From assembly GCA_963743705.1 (NCBI GenBank), contig CAVUQS010000021.1, positions 372,001 through 436,000 of the forward strand: a stretch of 64,000 nucleotides of DNA. The letters run 5' to 3'. Below, one piece after another: positions 49,589 to 58,590 of this stretch; positions within the stretch are counted from its first letter, which is position 1; each line of letters begins with the position of its first letter. The DNA comes from PALSA-243 sp963743705 (lineage in GTDB: Bacteria; Acidobacteriota; Terriglobia; Bryobacterales; Bryobacteraceae). A model generated the notes under the pieces. That model had not been told where the DNA came from. It saw only the letters and a program-made list of their open reading frames with translations, and ran no database searches. The translations under genes were made by a program, and so were the position numbers.

Positions 49589-50408
49589 GCTGGCGCAGGC
49601 GCACTCCCTTTTTCGGAGGCGGAGGCGCTTGATGCCGAGACGGGGAGATTAACGCTAGAGAAAAACCGGAATCTTCTCCGCAGCTAGGCCTTCTGGTCGA
49701 AGCCAAGAATTAAGTCGCCGCAGGTCCTCAGCACCTGAAACCTTGTGTGCCCGCAAGCCTAATTGATCTGGGGTGAAGGCGACCGCAACGCCCCGAGCGC
49801 GCTACTGGTCCCATACTGTCAGCGGCGCGCCAGGCTATTCGAAACCATCGATTAGGAGAACGCAGAGGGTCAATTCATAAGCAAGGCGACGGAGTTAGGA
49901 AAATCCGTTGGAGAGAAGGAAGTCAGAACCGAAGTGAACTGGTACACGGGCCGCGAGGCTTGGCGAAGAAGATCGAACGGAAGAAGCTCTTGCTTCGCGA
50001 CGAAAACCGCACTTGCATGTCAACCGCGAGGTGAACTCCCGAATGACGGCGCTGTTGGATCGATATATTGATCGAAGTCCGGCGCCCGAACGACCAGCAG
50101 GAGAAGTACCTAGGGTAATGTGTTCTTGACGGGTCAGAGGCAGCAATCTGCCATATTAATGGCGTAGAGCTTCCGCAGCTAAGTCTTTTTGAATGTGACC
50201 GATATGGGCGGAATCGAACCGCCGACGCCAGCCCTCTCAGGGCTGGCTGCCCACATCTCATTGGAGTACGAAGCAGGACGGGCGCGAATGATGGCGTATT
50301 CCGTCACCCCTTACAATCAACCCTTACAATAAGCGCCGAAGTCGTTGTTTTTCGCCGTTGAAACGCGCCTCGGACCGCATAAAAGTCAGCAGCTTACGAC
50401 AATTCCCT
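49589..50408 (+). other. Gene-poor end of island 1
   Basis: I see no intact gene. It contains a tRNA-like 3' fragment on the minus strand (50201-50256) and perhaps decayed coding remnants around 49890-50110. Composition is patchy. Confidence 0.45.
50201..50256 (-). other. tRNA-like 3' fragment (anticodon and T arms only)
   Basis: The minus strand reads a CCAGCC/GGCTGG anticodon stem with loop CTGAGAG and a perfect T arm GGCGG-TTCGATT-CCGCC, with no matching 5' half. The T arm with its leading GCGTC is like that of several class I tRNAs. It may be a leftover att site of another element. Confidence 0.4.
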
Positions 50409-50458
50409 TTTGCCTCCGGAGCAGGAGGTCGGTGGTTCGAATCCACTCGGGCGTACCA
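50409..50458 (+). repeat. Attachment-like repeat, island 1/2 junction
   Basis: The 50-bp copy differs from the tRNA-Arg 3' half only at AA to GG in the variable region. It lies at the end of island 1 next to the integrase remnant. Confidence 0.8.
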
Positions 50459-50518
50459 GATTTTCAAACACTTACGACCACTGAAAGAATAATCTACCCC
50501 CACAAAACGATCACTGAA

Positions 50519-50800
50519 TCAAATCGGTTGATTCGCTTTTTGTGGTACGGTCTTGCAGATCTCGCTGTCCATCTTTTCGACAGCCGCTCGCACGCTTTCG
50601 GGGATTTGCTTCACCCGTCATTTCCAGCTTCGAGTGCCGTAATTGCGCCTGCGCATCCTTCGGCGATCCATAGCGCTGGACGTTCGTCGCGAACGTGCGA
50701 CGAAGCGCCTGATAGGTCAAATTCGGAATCTTTGCTTTCTTCGCAATCGGCTTCAGGCAGCGCTTGAGATAGTTTCCGATGTGGTACGGCGTGAGGCGGC
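50519..50800 (-). pseudogene. Tyrosine integrase, C-terminal remnant
   Basis: On the minus strand the frame reads TPYHIGNYLKRCLKPIAKKA and NLTYQALRRTFATNVQRYGS, a tyrosine recombinase box with its RR-T and DAQAQLRHSKLEMT. A deletion/frame change of about 20-30 bases then leads into KQIPESVRAAVEKMDSEICK before a TGA at 50519-50521. The final Tyr-bearing segment is missing. It sits beside the att-like repeat, as expected of the enzyme that placed an element at this tRNA. Confidence 0.75.
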
Positions 50801-50950
50801 TTCACTTTGACCGATTCGCCACAGCGATTGCAGACGATGCACCAGTTGTTCTATACCTGTTGGAGCTGCGTTAGGCGAACTGCAGACGGGGGCAAATCTC
50901 TTGCGCCGCGGTTTTCGGACGGGTAAAACGCAGTTGCGAGCCAGAGCGAA

Positions 50951-52024
50951 ATGAACATCGTCATCCAAATGCTCCGGGACCGCTGGCGCTGGATCGCCGG
51001 CGGAATGGCTGCGGTGGCAGTGATCGGGGTGGTGTATTTCTTCCGATCCGAAGTGGGTCCTTTAATTAAGATCCTGATTTCGAGCATCTCAATCTGCGCG
51101 ATCTCAACTGCCATTAAACAAAGTCTCGACGTGGCGAAGACGGTGATGGATCTACGGAAGGCACCCGCAGAATTCGAGAAGCTCCAACTGGAGCTCGAGA
51201 GACTCCGCGCCGAAAGAGCCGAGCGCGCCATCGGTCATGCTCCCGGGGAGCCCGAACAGAAGACGCGGGTGATGATCGAGGAGGTCTACACAAGGAAGGG
51301 GAAACTCCGGTCACGGAAATGGAGCGCTTTAGCATGGATAGCGGCTCTGGTTCTCGGGCTCGGCTCGTGGGACGCAGTCAGCCAGGCTGCAGTTGCCATT
51401 CGCCGATATGTTGACGGGCAGAAAGAGCGCCACAAGGCTCGGCCGGCGCCTCAGCTACCCGCCGCCCCGCAGCGCAAGCCAATAACCGAGGCAATTCCCA
51501 ATGAGCTCGAGGCGGGACAGATTCATAATCAAGGGGGAATCCTGATGGACCACGCCGGTGTCTGGGTCCTGATTGATCGGGAAGTCACCTGGCTGACCGT
51601 TCCCGCGCAACTCGAGCCAACAGCTCGGAAGTTTGAAAAGCAATACGTTGATATCAATTTCCGCCTGACTCCAGGCGCCCAGCGCGTTGTGACGTCGATC
51701 CGCGCTGCAACCGATCCGATTCCACTGAAGGCTGTCACAACCGCGAACGCCGCCGAGCTGCTGGGTGGAGACCAGCCCAAGACTGTGCTGTTCTGGGACA
51801 CTCCATGCTCTGCGTGCTACGAGTCGATCGCGCAACTGCGTGAGTACGCCGACCGGAATTCGCGGTCAGAACTCTTCATTGCGCGCCTGGCGAAAGAGTC
51901 CACCATCGGGGACCAGTTCGGCGTGACAGGAGTGCCGTCGCTCATTGTGGTCAAGGGCGGGCAACTCATGTCGATCTTCCGTGGGGGAGCGGAAATTGAG
52001 CAGTATTTGCAAGCCGACCATTGA
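50951..52024 (+). CDS. Membrane protein with C-terminal thioredoxin-like domain
   Basis: The 357-residue protein has helices at about 13-30, 35-54 and 126-142, a coiled region between (LELERLRAERAERAIG) and a thioredoxin-like domain from about 265 to 357: KTVLFWDTPCSACYESIAQL with redox Cys286-x-x-Cys289, and the cis-Pro loop GVPSLIVV. The CSAC active site differs from the usual CGPC. A middle region (TWLTVPAQLEPTARKFEKQY) is unfamiliar. It may be a thiol oxidoreductase for envelope proteins. It is the only intact gene of island 2. Confidence 0.7.
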   Translation: MNIVIQMLRDRWRWIAGGMAAVAVIGVVYFFRSEVGPLIKILISSISICAISTAIKQSLDVAKTVMDLRKAPAEFEKLQLELERLRAERAERAIGHAPGEPEQKTRVMIEEVYTRKGKLRSRKWSALAWIAALVLGLGSWDAVSQAAVAIRRYVDGQKERHKARPAPQLPAAPQRKPITEAIPNELEAGQIHNQGGILMDHAGVWVLIDREVTWLTVPAQLEPTARKFEKQYVDINFRLTPGAQRVVTSIRAATDPIPLKAVTTANAAELLGGDQPKTVLFWDTPCSACYESIAQLREYADRNSRSELFIARLAKESTIGDQFGVTGVPSLIVVKGGQLMSIFRGGAEIEQYLQADH

Positions 52025-52373
52025 GGTCGCCCGGCGGTGGCGGGCGCGGTGCGCCACCCCCACAATAAGCGCCGAACGGACCGCGCGAAGATACCCTCCG
52101 CCTATCAACGCAGATGAAAAATGAACAGGTTGCGCGGCTTCGCTTTGCCTCCGGAGCATAGGTCGGTGGTTCGAATCCACTTGGGCGTACCATCCTTTCA
52201 ATAATCTACTTCTGGGCACCGACGGTGAGTTCCCGCTAGTATTCGCGGCCGCGGAGTTAGCCTTCTGTGGCAATGTACGCGACTCCCAGGATCCAGCATC
52301 GTTCTTTGTTGGTTGTGTTGGCGGCCTTTCTTTCGGCCTCGCTGCCGATGAAAGGTTCCGGTATAATGCGCCC
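52025..52373 (+). other. Intergenic region with island end
   Basis: No gene is supported. It contains the second att-like repeat (52144-52192) and the leader of the S9 peptidase gene. Confidence 0.55.
52144..52192 (+). repeat. Attachment-like repeat, outer end of island 2
   Basis: This 49-bp copy matches the tRNA-Arg 3' half apart from a short change in the variable loop and C to T in CACTTGGGCG. It closes the second segment. Confidence 0.78.
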
Positions 52374-54473
52374 ATGAAAAAGTGGGTCGCGTCGATTCTG
52401 CTTCTGCCTCTTGGAGTTCTTTACGCGGCTGGCCGGCCGCTCCAACTCACGGATTATTACAAGGTCGAAACCGCCGGTACGCCCGCGATTTCGCCTGACG
52501 GGCGCTGGGTCGTCTTCGTCCGCAACACCATCGTCGAAGCTGAAAATGGACATCACAGCGAGCTGTGGATCGCTCCCGCCGATGGGTCCTCGCCCGCCAC
52601 GCGGCTGACTACTCCGGCGTTCAGCGCGTCCGCGCCGCAGTGGAGTCCCGACGGTAAGTTGCTGGCCTTTCGTTCCGCGCGGCGCGCGCCAGGCGCCGGT
52701 GAGGCGCAAGCGGCGCCGGCCGGCAGAGGCGGCCGTGGAGGCCGGGGCGGAGGAGGCGGCGAGGGCGACATTTGGTTTCTCCACATGGATCGCGCGGGCG
52801 GCGAGGCATTCCAGATTCCCGGCGTCGGAGGCGCGCCCATCTTCAGCCCCGACAACAAGTGGATCGCCTTCCTGAGGCGTACGCCGCCGCCACGCACGGC
52901 GCGCGAAGCGACTCCGCTCGAACGCCAACTCGAGGAGCGCTTCAAGGGCCGCAGTTACGACTGGATGAACATTCGTGCCGATGGCCGCGGCTATCTTCCC
53001 GATCCGCGCGATCCCTCGGCCACTCCGCCCAACGAGCTGTATATCGTCGCGCGTGACGGCGGCACAGCGCGTCAGTTGACCAAGCTCGGCGTCGATGTCC
53101 GCGAACCGGTTTGGCGCGCCGATTCCACGGGATTCGCATTCGTCGCCGACACGCACCAGCGCGATGAGTATTCCTACGAACGAGCCGACCTGTGGACTGT
53201 CGATCTTCAAGAACAAATTCATCGCCTGACCAATGACGGCTTCGAGTACGATTCGCCGGCCTTCTCGCCGGATGGCCGCGCGCTCGTCTTCCGCCGGCGG
53301 CAGAGTTTGAGCGACGTCATCGCTAAGAAGCAGAAGCACGGCGCGGCCGTTGATCTTTATAGCATGCCGGCCGCAGGCGGCGAGATGACCAATCTCACTG
53401 CGGAGTGGGAACTTATCCCAGACGCCCCGGCTTTCAGCCGCGATGGCAAGTTCATCTACTTCGCGGCGGCAGAGGGCGGCGATACGCAAATGCATCGCAT
53501 CCCCGCGGCGGGCGGAAACGTCGAGCAGTTGACGCACGGCCCGCGCAACCTGGGCGGCTTCACTTTCTCGGCGGCCTTCGACCGCATGGCATACACCGCT
53601 TCCGAAGCCACGCATCCCGCGGAGGCGTTCTGTGCGCAGCTCGACGGCCGCGGGGAGAAGCGCCTGAGCGCGTTCAACGACGCGTGGATGAACGGCGTGG
53701 ACGTGGCCTCCGCCGAGCGCATCCACTTCCCCAGCAAAGACGGCACGCAGATAGAAGGCTGGGTCATGTTGCCGAAAAACTCCAAGCCGCCGTACGCTAC
53801 GGTGCTCGTGATTCATGGCGGACCGCATGGCGCCTACGGCAGCGGCTGGGATTACGAATTTCAGTGGCTCGCGGCCAACGGATTCGCGGTGCTCTACACC
53901 AATCCGCGCGGCAGCACTGGCTACGGCGAAAAATTTCTCTGGGCCACCTGGGCCGGCTGGGGCAAGCTCGATTTCGAGGACGTAATGGGCGTCGTCGATT
54001 ATGCGCTCGCTCACTATCCCATCGATTCGAAGCGCCTCGGCGTGACGGGCTACTCGTACGGAGGCTTCATGACCAACTGGACGATCACGCAGACCACGCG
54101 CTTTGCGGCCGCGATGACCGGCGCGGGAATCTCCAATTGGCTGAGCGATTACGGCACTTCCGACATTCCGCGCACTAAGGAGAGCGAGTTCTTCGGCTCG
54201 CCCTGGCAGAGCGAGAGCAATGCGCTGATGCGGTCCCTTTCGCCGATCACTTACGCCGCCAATGTCAAGACTCCGACTCTGTTTGTCCACGGCGAGGCCG
54301 ACCTTCGCGTACCGATCGAAGAAGACGAACAGATGTACATGGCGCTTCGCAAACAGCATGTCCCCGCTAAGTTCATCCGCTATCCGGGCAACTACCACGG
54401 TGGTTGGCCTGTCTGGGACATGGTGCACCGCTACTCCCAGGAAGCGAAATGGTTCGGCGAGTTCCTGCAGTAA
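52374..54473 (+). CDS. S9-family prolyl oligopeptidase/dipeptidyl-peptidase-like enzyme, exported
   Basis: The 699-residue protein has a signal peptide (WVASILLLPLGVLYAAG), an N-terminal beta-propeller (about 30-420, VWRADSTGFAFVADTHQRDE, FSPDGRALVFRRR) and a C-terminal alpha/beta-hydrolase. Its catalytic triad is Ser in GYSYGGFMTNW, Asp in VHGEADLRVPIEED and His in PGNYHGGWP. A Gly/Arg-rich loop (AGRGGRGGRGGGGGEG) interrupts the propeller, like the RGG loops in the QHNDH subunits. It probably degrades peptides in the periplasm. Confidence 0.92.
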   Translation: MKKWVASILLLPLGVLYAAGRPLQLTDYYKVETAGTPAISPDGRWVVFVRNTIVEAENGHHSELWIAPADGSSPATRLTTPAFSASAPQWSPDGKLLAFRSARRAPGAGEAQAAPAGRGGRGGRGGGGGEGDIWFLHMDRAGGEAFQIPGVGGAPIFSPDNKWIAFLRRTPPPRTAREATPLERQLEERFKGRSYDWMNIRADGRGYLPDPRDPSATPPNELYIVARDGGTARQLTKLGVDVREPVWRADSTGFAFVADTHQRDEYSYERADLWTVDLQEQIHRLTNDGFEYDSPAFSPDGRALVFRRRQSLSDVIAKKQKHGAAVDLYSMPAAGGEMTNLTAEWELIPDAPAFSRDGKFIYFAAAEGGDTQMHRIPAAGGNVEQLTHGPRNLGGFTFSAAFDRMAYTASEATHPAEAFCAQLDGRGEKRLSAFNDAWMNGVDVASAERIHFPSKDGTQIEGWVMLPKNSKPPYATVLVIHGGPHGAYGSGWDYEFQWLAANGFAVLYTNPRGSTGYGEKFLWATWAGWGKLDFEDVMGVVDYALAHYPIDSKRLGVTGYSYGGFMTNWTITQTTRFAAAMTGAGISNWLSDYGTSDIPRTKESEFFGSPWQSESNALMRSLSPITYAANVKTPTLFVHGEADLRVPIEEDEQMYMALRKQHVPAKFIRYPGNYHGGWPVWDMVHRYSQEAKWFGEFLQ

Positions 54474-54479
54474 AGACGA

Positions 54480-55178
54480 TTACGCCTGCTTGCCGTAAAC
54501 CGGAATGGCCGCTCCTGTAATCTGTGCGGCGGCATCCGATGCCAGATACACAAGCAGCTCTGCAATCTGCGCCGGGTCTACCCATTGTCCGCCACCCGCG
54601 TCCGGGTTCCCGCCGCGATTGCCCGGCGTGTCGATGGTCGCGGGCAACACTGAGTTAGCCGAAATGCCCCGATCTTTATTCTCCAGGGCAATGGTCCGAA
54701 CCAGCGCCACCAGAGCCGCCTTCGATGCGCTGTACGCCGCAGTCATTGCGGCGGGCTCTACTCCTTGCCGGCTTGCCACCGCTAGGATGCGCCCGCTGCC
54801 CTGCAGCCGCATGTGCGGCAGCACCGCTCTCATGATGAAGAAGGCCGCGCGATAGTTCACGTCCAGCATTTGGTTGATGGTAGCGTCGTCTGTATCGGCG
54901 ACGCTCTGCCCGCCGGCGAAGGCTCCCATGACGTGCACGAGCGCGTCAATTCGGGCGAACTGGGCCAATACATCGGCGACAAGTTTGTTGGCCGCGGCTA
55001 CGCTAGAGAGATCCGCTGGCATGGCGGTGAAGCGCGGATTCGGAAACTCGCTGGCGCGGATCGACCGCGAGACGCCCACGACTTGCGCACCGGCCGCCAG
55101 AAACGCCTCTGTCACGAAGCTGCCCAGGCCGCCCTTGGCGCCTGTCACTAACACTACTTTCCCGTCCGATCGGCTCAT
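54480..55178 (-). CDS. Short-chain dehydrogenase/reductase
   Basis: The 232-residue SDR has VTGAKGGLGSFVTEAFLAAG (NAD(P) motif; Lys at the second variable position), HVMGAFAGG in place of NNAG, Ser in LAVASRQG and the catalytic YSASKAAL. Its C-terminus (ITGAAIPVYGKQA) is complete. The substrate cannot be told. It is convergent with the S9 gene, 6 bases away. Confidence 0.85.
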   Translation of the reverse strand: MSRSDGKVVLVTGAKGGLGSFVTEAFLAAGAQVVGVSRSIRASEFPNPRFTAMPADLSSVAAANKLVADVLAQFARIDALVHVMGAFAGGQSVADTDDATINQMLDVNYRAAFFIMRAVLPHMRLQGSGRILAVASRQGVEPAAMTAAYSASKAALVALVRTIALENKDRGISANSVLPATIDTPGNRGGNPDAGGGQWVDPAQIAELLVYLASDAAAQITGAAIPVYGKQA

Positions 55179-55317
55179 CCGTATTCTTCTCCAGACGACT
55201 ATGCTAAGCCGAATTGGCGGGCTGGTGGAGAACGGGCGTTCGCTCTGGACGCCCGGCTAGCCGATGAAGCGCGTGCGCACCAACATCAGCCGGCGTCCGC
55301 GCAATATAATGCGTTCG

Positions 55318-56673
55318 ATGCAACCCGTCCCGACAGCGGAAACGCGCCGCCGAGCGCCTGACATAATTGCGCGCTTGGTTCCCGACGCCATTACCGCGAG
55401 CGTAATCCTGACGCTATTGATGGCGGTCGTGGCTCTCGTTATGGGGAATCCCATCGCGCGGATCGCCGACGCCTACCAACAGGGGCTTTGGATGCTGCTG
55501 CAGTTTACGATGCAGATGACGCTGGTCATCGTGCTGAGTGCTGCTCTTTCCGTCACGCCGCACTTTCGCCGCGGCATTACAGCACTTGCTGAGTTGCCAC
55601 GCACGCCGAAACAAATTGTCATTCTCACGTTTCTTGTGAGCGGCGCCGCCTCTTACCTTTTTTGGGGACTGGGATACGCGCTCGGTCCGCTGATTGCGAT
55701 TCTGTTCGCCGCCAATGCCGATAAGCGCGGCATTGCGATCGATTTTCCGTTCTTGCTGGGGATCACATACGCCGCGCAGGCGCTATGGCAGTACGGCCTC
55801 TCGTCGAGCGGGCCCCTGCTCATCGCAAGCCACGGACATTTTCTCGAAAACACCATCGGCGTGGTTCCGCTCTCTACGACAATTTGGTCGCCCGCGGCGT
55901 TGATCCATGAGGCGACATATGCCTGCGCCGCGATCTTCATGGCATGCAAGCTACTGCCCAAGCAACCGCGCAGCCTTTCGAAATACCCCGACGCATTTGC
56001 GCTCGCCCAACCCATCACGGCGGCGAAAGAAAGCGTCGAAGGCCTCAGCTTCGCGCAGCGCCTGGAAAACAGTCGCGTGATCAATATCGCGATGAGTCTT
56101 CTCATGGCGGGATGGCTGTTCACTCACTACTTCGTGAAGCGGCTGGGCTATGACATCAACACGCTAAATACCACGCTGCTTCTGCTCACGTTCCTTTTAT
56201 ATGGGAGCGTCAGACAGTTCGCCAAAGCGATTGAACAGAGCGCGGGCCGAAGTTGGGCGGTGATCATTCTCTACCATTTGTACGCGGGCGTCGCCGGATT
56301 GGTGCAGTTCACCAACGTCGGCGAGCGCATCTCGGCGTTCGCCGCATCCATATCCACAACCTACACGTTTCCGCTCATCACCGCGCTGGCGGGTACCGTC
56401 TTCGCCTGTTTCATACCGTCGAGCGGAGGCCAATTCGCAGTGCAGGGTTACGTCACGATCAAATCGGCGATGGCGGTTGGCGTCTCGATGCAGCGCGGCA
56501 TTCTCGCGCTCGGCGTCGGCGACCACATGGGGAACTTCCTAACGCCGTTCTGGTATCTGGTGGTCGCGGCGATCGCGCGCGTCAATTTCCGCATCTTCTT
56601 TGGATACGGATTTCTCTTCGCGGGGCTGTGGTTCGTAATCGGCGTTCTCGTCTTTACGTTTGCGCCGTGCTAA
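55318..56673 (+). CDS. AtoE-like short-chain fatty acid transporter
   Basis: The product of about 451 residues has some 11 helices, with the family's landmarks LLQFTMQMTLVIVLSAALSV, YGLSSSGPLLIASHGH and FIPSSGGQFAVQGYVTIKSA, as in AtoE-type carriers of short-chain fatty acids. The open frame starts at 55264, but TATAAT at 55304-55309 and two ATGs at 55309 and 55318 suggest a short or leaderless mRNA; the ATG at 55318 is my choice. It is followed head-on by the isomerase gene. Confidence 0.8.
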   Translation: MQPVPTAETRRRAPDIIARLVPDAITASVILTLLMAVVALVMGNPIARIADAYQQGLWMLLQFTMQMTLVIVLSAALSVTPHFRRGITALAELPRTPKQIVILTFLVSGAASYLFWGLGYALGPLIAILFAANADKRGIAIDFPFLLGITYAAQALWQYGLSSSGPLLIASHGHFLENTIGVVPLSTTIWSPAALIHEATYACAAIFMACKLLPKQPRSLSKYPDAFALAQPITAAKESVEGLSFAQRLENSRVINIAMSLLMAGWLFTHYFVKRLGYDINTLNTTLLLLTFLLYGSVRQFAKAIEQSAGRSWAVIILYHLYAGVAGLVQFTNVGERISAFAASISTTYTFPLITALAGTVFACFIPSSGGQFAVQGYVTIKSAMAVGVSMQRGILALGVGDHMGNFLTPFWYLVVAAIARVNFRIFFGYGFLFAGLWFVIGVLVFTFAPC

Positions 56674-57575
56674 GCGGTGAACGCAGGCGAAACGCGCTCC
56701 CAGACGTGTTCCGCGGCTTTCACTGGGTCATAGCCGGGCTGATCGAAAACGTCCACGCTGACCTCAACCACCACCGGGCCGCGATAGCCGAGTTCGACCA
56801 GATTATGCATGTACGCGCGGAAATCCACTGGGCCATCGCCCGGCAATACGAAGCGGTGATCGGGCGCCCTTCCCAGCGTGTCTTTGATATGCACGAAAAC
56901 GGCGTGCGGCACGATCGGCTCCATGGTCTTGCGCATATCGAGTCCGAACGCCGCAAAGTGGCTGTAGTCGTAGACTAGGCGCAGCTTCGGGCTCTTCACC
57001 TGGCCAAACAGAAAAAGGAGACGTTCCGGGCTGTTCATTGCTGTCTTGGAATGAGCCTTGATCGCCAGCATCAGGTCGAGCTCTTCGGCGCGCTTGGCCC
57101 ACGCCGCCAGTTCTTCGGCCATCGCGTTCTTGCGATCCTCCCAAGTCTCATTGCGTCCGCCCACCGTGGTTTCGAGGATCGCCGGCGCGCCTGGCGAGCA
57201 CTCGTGGCAAACTTCGGCCGCTGCGCGCAGCCGCTCTAAATTATCTGAGACATTCCCGCCCTGCCGGGCCAACGCCATGTTTTCCATGGCGGAGGAGAGC
57301 GTCAATCCCAGATCGCGGATCCGCTGCCTGATTTCCGCGCGGCTGCTCTTAGTCAGTAGCTTCGGCTCGGTGTCCCAACCGGCGCGGAGACACAGTTCGG
57401 TGGTCTTGTACCCGATGCGCGCGACGTGTTGTAAGCCATCGCGCCACGGAATGGTTTTCATGCCGTACAGGCTGAAGCCGAAAACCAGCGGCGAAGCGCT
57501 GGCCTTCTGCGCGCGCGCCAACGCGGCGGCCGCCGTGAGCGCAGCGAAACTGCGCCGCGTCAATTGTGCGGACAT
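56670..57575 (-). CDS. Sugar-phosphate isomerase/epimerase-like TIM barrel, Tat-exported
   Basis: The ATG at 57573-57575 shares one base with the stop of the aldo-keto reductase gene and gives a Tat-like signal (LTRRSFAALTAAAALARAQK). The 301-residue mature barrel has xylose-isomerase-like motifs: ETTVGGRNETWEDRK, RLVYDYSHFAAFG and FVHIKDTLGRAPDHRF, with a metal-binding His and Asp pattern, and ending LVELGYRGPVVVEVSVDVF. Export suggests a periplasmic sugar-related role. It forms a pair with the aldo-keto reductase. Confidence 0.82.
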   Translation of the reverse strand: MSAQLTRRSFAALTAAAALARAQKASASPLVFGFSLYGMKTIPWRDGLQHVARIGYKTTELCLRAGWDTEPKLLTKSSRAEIRQRIRDLGLTLSSAMENMALARQGGNVSDNLERLRAAAEVCHECSPGAPAILETTVGGRNETWEDRKNAMAEELAAWAKRAEELDLMLAIKAHSKTAMNSPERLLFLFGQVKSPKLRLVYDYSHFAAFGLDMRKTMEPIVPHAVFVHIKDTLGRAPDHRFVLPGDGPVDFRAYMHNLVELGYRGPVVVEVSVDVFDQPGYDPVKAAEHVWERVSPAFTA

Positions 57576-58549
57576 CATCCCATCCACTGCGGATTCTTCG
57601 CGGTGCCATCGAACCGCGTGCTGGTCTTGAATAGTTCGAACTCGCCATTGGCGGCCGCGTCTTTGGTCTTCGCCGCGAGCTTAGCCACTTCCGCCTGAGT
57701 CATCGGTTTGAAGGTGCGAACTGCTTCCAGCGCCTGATTCACGCGATCCACCGACTCCATACCCGTGATCACTACGGAGGTCGGCAGATTCAGCGCGTAG
57801 TGCAGGCATTCGATGGGCGTCACGGTGTTGCTGCGCAGAATGATGCCGCTGCCCATCGTCTTCATTGCCAGCACCGCAATACCCTGCTCCACCAGTTTGG
57901 GAACCACCTGGTGCGCGAAGCTGCGGAAATGGTAGTCCATCAGGTTGAGCGGCATCTGGCAGGAATCGAAGTGGAATTTGTGCTGCGCCGCGATTTCGAG
58001 CATACGGAGGTGAACCACCGGGTCCTTGTGCCCCGTGAATCCGATGAAGCGAATCTTTCCCGCCTTCTGCGCTTCCACCAGGGCTTCGAGCGGTCCGCCC
58101 GCCGCGAAGAACCGGTCGGGATCTTCCATGCGGATGTTCTCGTGATACTGCATCAAATCGATATGGTCGGTCTGCAGCCGCTGCAGCGATTCATCGATCT
58201 GCTTCGCGGCCACTTCTTTCGTGCGGCCGTCGAACTTGGTCATCAGGAATACCTTCTGCCGGTATCCGTCGCGCAGGGCAACGCCCATACGCCGTTCCGC
58301 TTCGCCATCCACGTAATCCCAGCAGTTGTCCATGAAGGTGATGCCGTGGTCGACCGCTGTGCGAAGGACCGTGGTTGCAAGTTCGGGCGAGGCAGCGCGC
58401 CCAATGTGCGCGCCGCCTAACCCGATTGCCGAGACCTTCTCGCCGGTCTTGCCGAGCGGCCGGTAAATCATTTCGGTGGATTGGCCCCATGCACGCGGGA
58501 TCACAATCCCCGCCGTTGCCAGTGCGCCCAGCGCTTGTCTACGGTTCAC
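57575..58549 (-). CDS. Aldo-keto reductase, Tat-exported
   Basis: The 324-residue protein has a Tat-type signal (MNRRQALGALATAGIVIPRA) and an AKR barrel. The catalytic residues are visible: Asp in FMDNCWDY with Tyr as the acid, Lys in LMTKFDG, His in LMQYHENI. GLGGAHIGRAASPE is the usual AKR start. Reduced cofactor in the periplasm would be needed, so the protein may work with folded cofactor loaded before Tat export. It precedes the isomerase with a one-base overlap. Confidence 0.88.
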   Translation of the reverse strand: MNRRQALGALATAGIVIPRAWGQSTEMIYRPLGKTGEKVSAIGLGGAHIGRAASPELATTVLRTAVDHGITFMDNCWDYVDGEAERRMGVALRDGYRQKVFLMTKFDGRTKEVAAKQIDESLQRLQTDHIDLMQYHENIRMEDPDRFFAAGGPLEALVEAQKAGKIRFIGFTGHKDPVVHLRMLEIAAQHKFHFDSCQMPLNLMDYHFRSFAHQVVPKLVEQGIAVLAMKTMGSGIILRSNTVTPIECLHYALNLPTSVVITGMESVDRVNQALEAVRTFKPMTQAEVAKLAAKTKDAAANGEFELFKTSTRFDGTAKNPQWMG

Positions 58550-58590
58550 TTCGCAGCCTCCTCGCCGTTTGCGTTTCGAATTCGCTCGCT

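Noticed and set aside
52257..54428. A 723-codon open frame on the minus strand
   Set aside because: It is the antisense shadow of the S9 peptidase, whose catalytic motifs are on the plus strand; its own translation has no recognisable domain.
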